A stretch of DNA of 5,627 nucleotides from Planctomycetaceae bacterium. GTDB taxonomy: Bacteria; Planctomycetota; MHYJ01; SBBU01. Below, piece after piece: positions 1 to 5,627 of the stretch; positions within the stretch are counted from its first letter, which is position 1; each line of letters starts with the position of its first letter. The notes beneath the pieces are model-generated. The model was not told where the DNA came from. It did not search any database and was given only the letters and a program-made list of their open reading frames with translations. The position numbers were made by a program, and so were the translations under genes. The DNA lies in NCBI GenBank assembly GCA_005239585.1, contig SBBU01000263.1:1-5627 (forward strand), written 5' to 3'.

Positions 1-38
1 CATGGCTCAAGCACCATGGCGGCGAGACTCGCGCCCCC
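1..38. other. GC-rich left edge, possible 3' end of a convergent gene or RNA
   Basis: 27 of these 38 bases are G or C, clearly above the coding regions to the right. The stretch can fold locally (CATGG with CCATG around an 8-nt loop; GCGAG with CTCGC) and ends in CCCCC directly before the terminator. This resembles the closing end of a structured RNA or the tail of a GC-rich gene on the plus strand, but too little is visible to name it. Confidence 0.25.
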
Positions 39-62
39 AAAAACCGAAGCGCTTCGGTTTTT
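39..62. terminator. Bidirectional intrinsic terminator
   Basis: A perfect inverted repeat has the core CCGAAGCGCTTCGG flanked by five A on one side and five T on the other. Each strand therefore yields a GC-containing hairpin followed by a U-run. It lies 37 bases after the TAG of the Omp85 gene and should end the minus-strand transcript. The symmetrical form suggests it also ends a plus-strand transcript coming from the left of the window. Confidence 0.85.
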
Positions 63-99
63 CATTAACCACATAAATCAATTTTCGGATGCATTCTAA

Positions 100-1401
100 C
101 TAGAACACAGTTCCAAAGCTAAGATGTATTCTCCAATCCCTGGTCTCAAAGCCATAGGCCACATCCAGACCTGCAGTGCCTGCCTGAAATTGATCAACAT
201 AGAGACGAAGACCAGAGCCGGCGCCTGTGGCAAGATCAGAGAGACGCATCGAACTACCGCGTGGCCATGCGAACCCAGAATCAAGAAATGCAAGCCATGT
301 AAGAGTCCCTGTGTAATTCCAAAGTGTGGGACGAAGTACCGGTATACGATACTCTGCATTAGCCAAGACATATTTTGTGCCCTGAAATTCACCCGCATCA
401 TAACCTCGTATTGTTGTAGCACCACCAACTGCAAAAAGCTCATGACTCGGTAGATCTGATCCATTTCCAAAGCTAATGTTTCCTATGATTGTATGATCAG
501 TGGCAACAGTATAAAAATAGCGAGATCCTATGGCATACTTTTCGAACGCAAAATCGCCACCGAATGCCTTGTGACCCTTCTCGTAGATCAAAAATGCATC
601 TGGTCCCTCTAGTCTATCCAACCTGTAGGTAACATCATAATAACGTATCGCAAACGATAGCTTGTCTGTGGAACCATCCTCTGGTGTAAAAGACCCACTT
701 TTCAATGTATACTCATCATCGCGATTTGATATCGTTAAAAAACCTCTCCACTGATAATTCATCCAATATCCACCCTGAATGTACATACTGCTTACTTCTT
801 GCTCTGTTGTTGAGAGCAACTGTCCCAAACTATTTACCCATCTAACCTCAGACTCTGATACAGAAAGACCTGCCCCAAGCATAAAATTGCTCCACATCAC
901 GTGTCGATCAAAATAGTTAATCCCTGTGCTGAAATCATCCCCTGTCTTTGTGTAAAAAACACCCAATGACTTGCCATACCCAAAGAGATTTACATCAGAG
1001 ACCTCTAGGCCGTACTTGTCATCACCGTCTCGAAATTCAACGATCGGGTAGACACCAATCGTCGCACGTTCCTTAACCTCGATTATTATATTATATTTAT
1101 CCCCTTCCTTTTCAGCAGTTACCTTTACAGAGATGAAATAACGAAGGTTCATAACCCTTCGCTCAATGTCCTGTCGAATCTGCTCGCTATAAGGATCGCC
1201 TGTCTTGACCTGTATTTCAGCCAAGATCACCTCTTTGAGCGTCCGTTCAGTCCCCTTTACTTCAATCTTGCCAATTACACCCTGATTCTCACCTATTCGA
1301 AATGCTTGAAGATTGAATCTTGAACTTTGGACTTCCCCTTGGAGGAGTGGGTCGCCTCCTCCCATGAGGAAGGAGGCGATAATCGCAATAAAAGTAAACA
1401 C
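100..1401 (-). CDS. Compact Omp85/BamA-TamA family outer-membrane protein with one POTRA domain
   Basis: This is an outer-membrane beta-barrel of the Omp85 superfamily, whose members insert or translocate proteins across the outer membrane. Residues 2-13 (FTFIAIIASFLM) are hydrophobic and probably a signal peptide. Residues about 43-111 form one POTRA domain (IGKIEVKG through YNIIIEVKE). The barrel spans about 115-433. It has the sequence LPSHELFAVGGATTIRGY, in which IRGY at 331-334 matches the conserved VRGF/Y motif of loop L6 (Arg332). Late strands follow (GSGLRL, GLDVAYGFE), then the end HLSFGTVF with a C-terminal Phe typical of barrel sorting signals. At 433 residues it is far shorter than BamA or TamA, which carry several POTRAs, so it is unlikely to be the housekeeping BamA. 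The start is GTG, directly abutting the upstream TAG; no other usual start lies before the hydrophobic segment. The nearest SD-like GGGGAAG (1419-1425) is 17 bases away, too far, so reinitiation coupling is likely. The stop is TAG at 100-102. Confidence 0.9.
   Translation of the reverse strand: MFTFIAIIASFLMGGGDPLLQGEVQSSRFNLQAFRIGENQGVIGKIEVKGTERTLKEVILAEIQVKTGDPYSEQIRQDIERRVMNLRYFISVKVTAEKEGDKYNIIIEVKERATIGVYPIVEFRDGDDKYGLEVSDVNLFGYGKSLGVFYTKTGDDFSTGINYFDRHVMWSNFMLGAGLSVSESEVRWVNSLGQLLSTTEQEVSSMYIQGGYWMNYQWRGFLTISNRDDEYTLKSGSFTPEDGSTDKLSFAIRYYDVTYRLDRLEGPDAFLIYEKGHKAFGGDFAFEKYAIGSRYFYTVATDHTIIGNISFGNGSDLPSHELFAVGGATTIRGYDAGEFQGTKYVLANAEYRIPVLRPTLWNYTGTLTWLAFLDSGFAWPRGSSMRLSDLATGAGSGLRLYVDQFQAGTAGLDVAYGFETRDWRIHLSFGTVF
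1341..1362 (-). promoter_or_regulatory. Alternative hairpin competing for the same GGAGGAG stretch
   Basis: GGAGGAG (minus strand, 1362-1356) can instead pair perfectly over 7 bp with the downstream CTCCTCC (1347-1341) around an 8-nt loop. This is mutually exclusive with the larger hairpin at 1352-1379, since both use the same purine stretch. The 12-bp form should be the more stable one. Any switch function is speculative. Confidence 0.35.
1352..1379 (-). promoter_or_regulatory. Strong hairpin inside the first codons of the Omp85 gene
   Basis: The minus-strand RNA can form a 12-bp stem, UCGCCUCCUUCC pairing with GGGAGGAGGCGA, closed by a UCAU loop with one G-U pair. It begins 22 nt past the first base of the GTG start. 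The 3' arm holds GGGAGGAGG, a strong Shine-Dalgarno-like sequence that would attract ribosomes if single-stranded. There is no following U-run, so it is not an intrinsic terminator. The pairing is seen directly; a regulatory role is inference. Confidence 0.45.
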
Positions 1402-1404
1402 CTA
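1399..1404 (-). promoter_or_regulatory. Abutting TAG stop and GTG start (translational coupling junction)
   Basis: On the minus strand the stop of the large CDS (TAG) is immediately followed by GTG, the only standard start codon preceding the hydrophobic segment of the barrel protein. The two genes share a frame and are separated by zero bases. With no well-placed Shine-Dalgarno, ribosomes finishing the first gene probably reinitiate on the second, tying the amounts of the two proteins together. Confidence 0.6.
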
Positions 1405-4400
1405 TTTTGTGAACTGTACTTCCCCGCGAGACTCTGTCCCATATACGTCTCGATACTGGACAGTTGCAATATAAGTCCCTGTAGCAAGACTAGTGGGTAT
1501 AGCCTGACTAGTTGTGCCAAGAGGTAAATCCTCAAACTCAAAAAGTGGCGAAGTAGGCCCACTGGTACTGAAGTCACTTATCCGAACATCCAGCTCCACT
1601 ACATCAGGAAAGTTTGCTGCAATATTGTTCCAGTCAATAGTCGTTGTAGTAACAGTCACAGTTGGGGTAACACTAGGGACACTATGTGTCTTGAAGACTG
1701 TTGGAGTCACTGGATTTACAGCAGCTAAATTTGTAGTAAACGTATAGGCATTGCCAGCGGCAAAATTTGCCGCAGCTGGATCAGTCACTAGAACACTCAT
1801 AGGAGAACCTGTGAATGCCCCCGGTTCACTGGTATTTGGAGTAAGTGCAAGATTCGTAATACCGGGACCATTGACGGTAACACTTGTAATACTTGAGCCC
1901 TCAAACACTTCTGCTCTGAAGAATATGCTATAGTATTCTTGACCGCTTGATACCCTATATCTTGAGAGATGCATCTCTATAGCCAGCATATCACTTGTGT
2001 TTCCGCCGGTAAGCGCTCCATTGTTACAAGAGTACTTTACCAGCACACTCTCTCCATTCTCCCCAGAAGACATTTCAGACCATTTTATAGGGCCAATATC
2101 TGGGGCAAACCAGACATCAATATCTCCGTTTTCATCAATGAAACCAGCAGCGTTATACAATGTAAATCTTAGGTGTAGCTTGAGACAGTTAGGAAATGTC
2201 CCTGCCGGCACAGTTACAGACTCGAAACCTATTACATTTGATGAATATTCAATCCTACCTGTTGTTGTTGGCGTTGCAGTCGCTGCCAGACTGGAATATT
2301 CTTTCAATATTGACGAGCTGCTTACTACTTGCCCGGGTACTTGGTCTGGACGAAGAATTGCCAGAGGTGGGTCAAATAGTTCATATGTTGAAGTTCCACC
2401 AAAATCTGTCTCATCCCAGCCATAGAGCACCAACTGTCCATTCAAGATTGCCCAGTAATCATTTCCGTCATAGTTGCCTGTGACCGCCTGTCTCTCGAAG
2501 AGTTTTATAACTGGAGACACAATTTTACCTCCACCCCAATAATCATTTGGAAATGTAACTGTATATGCACCATCAACAAGCTCTACATCAGCTGAGCTTT
2601 CAGTTAAGACTGGCTGTGTAGAACCGGGCGGAAGTGCAAATTCCTTCTCTAAATACTCGCGTTTATTTCCTGCAACAATACCAGCATACTGTGCCACATT
2701 AATTGTTGGAGGTGGTGTTGCCGATGGAGGAGGAGGTACTGATACTGTACCATTCACATCATTTATCATGGCAAATGCAACTGACATAGATGCAGAAGAA
2801 ACAACTTCAACCATCACAAGCCATGCCACATGGTCCGGGGTATTATCAAGATTAATATCCATGCTGCCAAAGACCTCTGCTGCCCTTTCAATAAGATACA
2901 TTGATGCAGTAAACTTGCCCGTGGCATCTTTGGATGAAGCAACTATTGGGCTTACAGATGCACCAGCCGTATTGCTGCCGCGATATGCAGCTATGTTATT
3001 AAGATTCACAGTGACCCCACTCACTGTATATGGACCTTTTCCACCTTCTTGCATTGCAGCAGATAGGCCACCTTCGAGACCAAGCGCAGACTCGGGGACA
3101 TCTGTAATTGTCACATTTGCCGAGGCCTGCAGACTTGTTCCTCCAGCGGCGTCAACTGCGAATTTTACGTGTGATGTGGTCCCATTTATAATTATCTTCC
3201 CGAAATCAAATGAGTCATTGGGATAGAAGAAGGCCTTGGGGAATTGAATGAATCCACCCGGAGGAGGCAGCACCAATGGATTCTGGCGCTTTGTAAGAAT
3301 ATCTGCAAGGGGAAAGTAGGGATCGAATGGCCACCAACCCATGTGGAATATCACCTTGATGACATTTCCACTGCCATCCAGCGTACCTGCGTAGGTTGCC
3401 CCATAGAGTCCTGCATATTTGTCTGTGAAGAATCTAAATTTAAAGGGATTTGTTGCATTTGGATCCACTATCTGAATTTCGATCTCAATATTAACAGCGA
3501 TACCAGAAAACGTGAAATAACCATTTGTATCAGTGGTAGTAGCTCCAAGTTGAGTTAGCGAAATCCCATCTGAGCCAACCTGAAAGAGTTTAACCTGAAG
3601 ATTAGATGCGGCAGTCCCATCAGCATTTTTTATAATATGTGTTATATCGCAAGTGACTGTAGTGCCAAAGTTTATAGTCTGCACAATACCGCGTTCATAA
3701 TCTGGGCATAGTTGAAGCTGCAATTTACCGTCAAGCAGTGTACTAAACGCAGTATCCTTAGATGTGATATCAGGAAATGCCGTAATCATCGCCCTGATAA
3801 CATCTTTGAATGGGTCACCAACATCGCTAGACTGTTTTGGTTCAAGGAAGCAAACGTTATCCCATCTCGGGTCAACTATATTGATCGTTACACCATTTAC
3901 TGTCCTCTGAGATGGCTTTACCCAACCTGACGCTGGATCGATAAGGTATGTGTTGAATACAATGAGTGCAAGGAGCAATGTTGCGGATTTAAAATCGAGA
4001 GCAGAATCAGCCTTTAAGGTAGTGTTATATAATCCGGGGGCAAGTCCACAAAATATTACCTGTCTAATTTCTTCCAGATTTTCCTTGAATATTGGGCGTC
4101 TGCCCGGAGGTCCTATAAGAGGATCAAACGCAAATGCCTTCATGGCATCAAAGCTTGTAAACTTGCTGAAAACTGCATCATCAGGGTTTAGGGTAGCTTG
4201 ATTAGCCCTGTAAACTGCGTCATTGATTATTTCACCCATTTTTTCAAACAAAATACCATCGCTCTTTGCAACTTTTTCAGCAAACAAAATAGGGTCTGCC
4301 GGGATCGTTTGTAGAATCTGAGAAAGAATATCTGTAGAAGAAACTGTAGAACCGCCCTTGTCTGCGGGGCGATCAACTGTATTGCCTGTAAAGACAGGTT

Positions 4401-5627
4401 GACCACTTGTACCTATAGTAATGTTCTCTACAACCCATTTAAAAGCTGAGGAAATAGCCGTGGCAACACTCTGGCAAGTATGAGATGAATCAATGTGTTT
4501 AACCATTTCATCGATAAATGCCATGTTTACAACCGGAAGACCCTCTAAGAAATGACTGAGCATGCACTTTTTAAATGCAAGCTCTTTTTCCAATGCAGTT
4601 GCCGTACCGGCTTTTACCTTGTCCCACTCGTCTAGGATTAAATTGTTATTTCCATCTACAAAGACTGTAGCAGGATCAAAGAGATAAATATCAGGATTTA
4701 CATCGTAATCCCCTGTCAGGTCGAATCTATTTGCCTTTCCAAGTCTTGTAACACCGGGGATTGAAATTTCACCAGTTGGAGTCATGAATAATGGCCTTGG
4801 TATGCGTATATAACACGCGTTGCTTGATGCATCTGTTGAAACCAGCTTGGTTGATATCTTAAATCCTAAAAGGCACAGAAATTCAACAAGCTTTACCTTT
4901 TTTAATGCAGCAGGAACAGAAGTTCCAGTCATCAACGTAGATTCCATGCCTGTGAAAAGTCCTGTCGACTGCGTGCCGGCTGCTGCAAGATCAGTAGTTC
5001 CACCTGTAAATGTTGATTGACCAGTTGTAGAGACTGATACATTAGTCTGACTGAGATTTGACTCGCTAATGGTGAACACCACACCATTCGTGAGATCAGT
5101 CTGAGTCTGTGTAACTATACTAGTGACCAGTGTGGCCATCGCTTGCATCTGAGTCTTGTTTAATGTTATGCCAAAGTCCACAAAGACTTTAACAATTCGC
5201 TGTGTTATTAATTCAGTAATTGGATCACATTTTGCACCTGCCATATCGCTAGCATTACTCGTGTTACAAAATCTTCTGCATGCAACTGGCAGTCCTGTTT
5301 TAGGACTATTAAATTTGGCTATTACGATAAGAGTGTTACCAGCTGCACCATAGTTAACTCCATTACTGAATAATTCACTCTCTGTAGTGGAGTAATTACC
5401 ACTAGCATCTGTTGTCTTTTCGACAAGGAGGGTATTTGTACCATCAGCATTAACACCGAAAATCTGAACTATGGCACCGGCAACAGCTTTAAGACTGCTG
5501 GTTGTTACGGATATCGTCTCTTGTATCGGTGCGCCCGGATATGGCTTGTTTATAATTGGTTTGCCGGATGTTGACGGGTAACTAACTGAGCCAGTAAGGC
5601 CAGTCGTACCTGTGGTACCGCCGCCAC
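1402..5627 (-). CDS. Giant multidomain exported protein, probable lipoprotein (5' end outside window)
   Basis: No function is recognised for the whole protein. The frame is open from the window edge to TAG at 1402-1404, at least 1407 residues. Numbering below counts the Met at 5244 as 1, although that Met is internal. The 127 codons before it form a carboxypeptidase-regulatory-like beta domain (GAIVQIFG, then TTDASGNY). Residues 1-520 look mainly helical, with a Thr/Ser-rich stretch at 45-110, many scattered Cys and an internal repeat. A second carboxypeptidase-regulatory-like domain lies at about 525-595 (TTTDTNGYFTFSG). A beta-rich region with DINLDNTPD at 796-804 follows, then a proline-rich linker at 837-846. 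Residues about 868-1075 carry VPAGTFPNCLKL and WFAPDIGPIKW, the pattern of TapB/DUF3108-like beta domains. The last 190 residues look Ig-like and end FTK. The architecture says secreted and anchored; the lipoprotein call rests on the Gly/Thr-rich first visible residues. It sits directly upstream of an Omp85 gene. Confidence 0.9.
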   Translation of the reverse strand, partial: GGGTTGTTGLTGSVSYPSTSGKPIINKPYPGAPIQETISVTTSSLKAVAGAIVQIFGVNADGTNTLLVEKTTDASGNYSTTESELFSNGVNYGAAGNTLIVIAKFNSPKTGLPVACRRFCNTSNASDMAGAKCDPITELITQRIVKVFVDFGITLNKTQMQAMATLVTSIVTQTQTDLTNGVVFTISESNLSQTNVSVSTTGQSTFTGGTTDLAAAGTQSTGLFTGMESTLMTGTSVPAALKKVKLVEFLCLLGFKISTKLVSTDASSNACYIRIPRPLFMTPTGEISIPGVTRLGKANRFDLTGDYDVNPDIYLFDPATVFVDGNNNLILDEWDKVKAGTATALEKELAFKKCMLSHFLEGLPVVNMAFIDEMVKHIDSSHTCQSVATAISSAFKWVVENITIGTSGQPVFTGNTVDRPADKGGSTVSSTDILSQILQTIPADPILFAEKVAKSDGILFEKMGEIINDAVYRANQATLNPDDAVFSKFTSFDAMKAFAFDPLIGPPGRRPIFKENLEEIRQVIFCGLAPGLYNTTLKADSALDFKSATLLLALIVFNTYLIDPASGWVKPSQRTVNGVTINIVDPRWDNVCFLEPKQSSDVGDPFKDVIRAMITAFPDITSKDTAFSTLLDGKLQLQLCPDYERGIVQTINFGTTVTCDITHIIKNADGTAASNLQVKLFQVGSDGISLTQLGATTTDTNGYFTFSGIAVNIEIEIQIVDPNATNPFKFRFFTDKYAGLYGATYAGTLDGSGNVIKVIFHMGWWPFDPYFPLADILTKRQNPLVLPPPGGFIQFPKAFFYPNDSFDFGKIIINGTTSHVKFAVDAAGGTSLQASANVTITDVPESALGLEGGLSAAMQEGGKGPYTVSGVTVNLNNIAAYRGSNTAGASVSPIVASSKDATGKFTASMYLIERAAEVFGSMDINLDNTPDHVAWLVMVEVVSSASMSVAFAMINDVNGTVSVPPPPSATPPPTINVAQYAGIVAGNKREYLEKEFALPPGSTQPVLTESSADVELVDGAYTVTFPNDYWGGGKIVSPVIKLFERQAVTGNYDGNDYWAILNGQLVLYGWDETDFGGTSTYELFDPPLAILRPDQVPGQVVSSSSILKEYSSLAATATPTTTGRIEYSSNVIGFESVTVPAGTFPNCLKLHLRFTLYNAAGFIDENGDIDVWFAPDIGPIKWSEMSSGENGESVLVKYSCNNGALTGGNTSDMLAIEMHLSRYRVSSGQEYYSIFFRAEVFEGSSITSVTVNGPGITNLALTPNTSEPGAFTGSPMSVLVTDPAAANFAAGNAYTFTTNLAAVNPVTPTVFKTHSVPSVTPTVTVTTTTIDWNNIAANFPDVVELDVRISDFSTSGPTSPLFEFEDLPLGTTSQAIPTSLATGTYIATVQYRDVYGTESRGEVQFTK
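2020..2643 (-). other. TapB/DUF3108-like beta domain within the large CDS
   Basis: Residues about 868-1075 contain a pattern seen in TapB/DUF3108-type domains of exported proteins: a strand ending GFESV, then TVPAGTFPNCLKL, then a segment DIDVWFAPDIGPIKWSE. The two halves (VPAGTF and W-x-AP-x-x-G) are the conserved parts. FIDENGDIDVW before the second motif has an alternating Asp/Asn arrangement that could bind a cation. The domain follows the proline-rich linker. The assignment is from memory of the motif and not from a search. Confidence 0.5.
2707..2736 (-). other. Proline-rich linker in the large CDS
   Basis: Residues 837-846 are PPPPSATPPP, coded mostly by CCT and CCA. The segment sits between a beta-rich region and the TapB-like domain and looks like a flexible or extended inter-domain spacer typical of secreted multidomain proteins. 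Confidence 0.8.
2833..2859 (-). other. DxNxDxxPD calcium-type motif in the large CDS
   Basis: Residues 796-804 are DINLDNTPD, followed by hydrophobic strand residues HVAWLVMVEV. Asp-x-Asn-x-Asp-x-x-Pro-Asp is the arrangement found in dockerin-like and thrombospondin type 3-like calcium loops of secreted proteins. Only one copy is seen here, so it would be an isolated structural site and not a repeat array. Confidence 0.4.
3460..3672 (-). other. Carboxypeptidase-regulatory-like domain 2 within the large CDS
   Basis: Residues about 525-595 (internal Met at 5244 = 1) read TTVTCDITHI, then NLQVKLFQVG, then GATTTDTNGYFTFSGI, followed by alternating hydrophobics. This is the same Thr-x-Asp-x-x-Gly-x-Phe turn as in the N-terminal domain. 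The segment just after it has GLYGATYAGTLDGSGN and HMGWWPFDPYFPL, which I do not recognise. The domain separates the helical half from the beta-rich half of the protein. Confidence 0.65.
4372..4425 (-). repeat. Internal peptide repeat, copy 2
   Basis: Residues 274-291 read NITIGTSGQPVFTGNTVD and match copy 1 at N, T, G, Q, F, T, G, T and D in register. The preceding helical residues (FIDEMVKHI through FKWVVE) only loosely resemble the helices before copy 1. The duplication of the whole unit is therefore possible but unproven. Confidence 0.55.
4621..4656 (-). other. EF-hand-like Asp/Asn loop in the large CDS
   Basis: Residues 197-208 are DGNNNLILDEWD. Asp1, Asn3, Asn5, a hydrophobic residue at 8, Asp9 and Asp12 fit the spacing of an EF-hand type calcium loop. 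The usual Gly6 is replaced by Leu and the usual Glu12 by Asp. Helical sequence follows. It is a weak match and may simply be an Asn-rich turn. Confidence 0.3.
4990..5043 (-). repeat. Internal peptide repeat, copy 1
   Basis: Residues 68-85 (internal Met at 5244 = 1) read NVSVSTTGQSTFTGGTTD. Aligned without gaps to residues 274-291, 9 of 18 positions are identical and several others are conservative (V/I, S/T). At DNA level the core CCTGTAAA and TTGACCA blocks on the plus strand are shared. Both copies follow a predicted helical segment, so the repeat may mark a duplicated helix-plus-turn unit. Confidence 0.55.
5310..5600 (-). other. Carboxypeptidase-regulatory-like domain 1, coded upstream of the misleading ATG at 5244
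   Basis: Translating this stretch in the frame of the large CDS gives no stop and a recognisable beta-sandwich pattern: GSVSYPS, then AGAIVQIFG, then LLVEKTTDASGNYSTTE and finally LIVIAKF. This follows the family signature of Gly-x-Val, Gly-Ala-x-Val and Thr-x-Asp-x-x-Gly-x-Tyr, seen in domains next to the anchors of bacterial surface proteins. Because the domain is complete and in frame, the gene cannot begin at 5244. The family call is by pattern only. Confidence 0.75.

Noticed and set aside
2..76. Small plus-strand frame of 24 codons starting with ATG at 2
   Set aside because: Its second half is the terminator hairpin, which always yields a Lys-Pro-Lys-Arg-Phe-Gly-Phe-like peptide in this phase. 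No Shine-Dalgarno can be seen because the window starts one base before it.
96..470. 124-codon minus-strand frame overlapping the end of the Omp85 gene
   Set aside because: The in-frame Omp85 translation carries the IRGY motif and barrel end over the same bases; this is an out-of-phase shadow.
1363..1365. ATG (codon 13) as the true start of the Omp85 gene
   Set aside because: It would remove the hydrophobic segment needed for export, and its purine-rich GGGAGGAGG lies after, not before, the ATG.
1352..1379. Hairpin as an intrinsic terminator between the two genes
   Set aside because: Neither strand has a U-run after the stem, and it lies inside the barrel reading frame.
1293..1577. Out-of-phase minus-strand frame across the gene junction, with a Leu-rich stretch that could pass for a signal peptide
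   Set aside because: It overlaps the end of one real gene and the start of the other, and after the Leu run it turns Ser/Pro-rich. Joining it to the barrel would need a frameshift for which there is no slippery sequence.
2768..3226. 152-codon plus-strand open frame
   Set aside because: It lies wholly antisense to the large CDS, whose protein has clear domain patterns across the same span. The antisense translation has no recognisable features.

Overview
The window reads as a piece of a Gram-negative (two-membrane) bacterial genome with moderate GC content. The evidence for two membranes is a clear Omp85/BamA-type outer-membrane beta-barrel gene. The species cannot be named from the sequence. 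There are no tRNAs, mobile elements or CRISPR arrays, and essentially all coding is on the minus strand.

Reading in the direction of transcription (right to left), the window opens inside a very large exported, probably surface or periplasmic, multidomain protein. Its reading frame is open from the right edge (5627) to a TAG at 1402-1404, giving at least 1407 residues with no N-terminus in view. An in-frame ATG at 5244 could be mistaken for the start, but the 127 codons before it encode a typical carboxypeptidase-regulatory-like beta domain. The very first visible residues (Gly-Gly-Gly-Thr-Thr-Gly) look like the tether just after a lipoprotein cysteine. The rest comprises a Cys-containing, mostly helical N-terminal half with a small internal repeat, a second carboxypeptidase-regulatory-like domain, a beta-rich region with an Asp/Asn metal-site-like motif, a proline-rich linker, a TapB/DUF3108-like beta domain, and an Ig-like C-terminal end.

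The second gene (100-1401) starts with a GTG that directly abuts the TAG stop of the first, in the same frame. It encodes a compact Omp85-family protein with one recognisable POTRA domain, an IRGY motif in the L6-loop position and a C-terminal Phe. Its first codons contain a strong hairpin that hides a GGGAGGAGG stretch. A second, mutually exclusive hairpin uses the same stretch.

After the barrel gene, a near-perfect bidirectional terminator (39-62) closes the unit. The 38 bases beyond it are strikingly GC-rich and may be the 3' end of a gene or RNA transcribed toward this one.

The most interesting reading is a two-gene module in which a giant exported protein, likely a lipoprotein, is translationally coupled to its own single-POTRA Omp85 barrel. 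That would suggest a dedicated outer-membrane export or assembly pair, analogous in logic to two-partner secretion or Slam systems. This pairing is an inference from gene order only.
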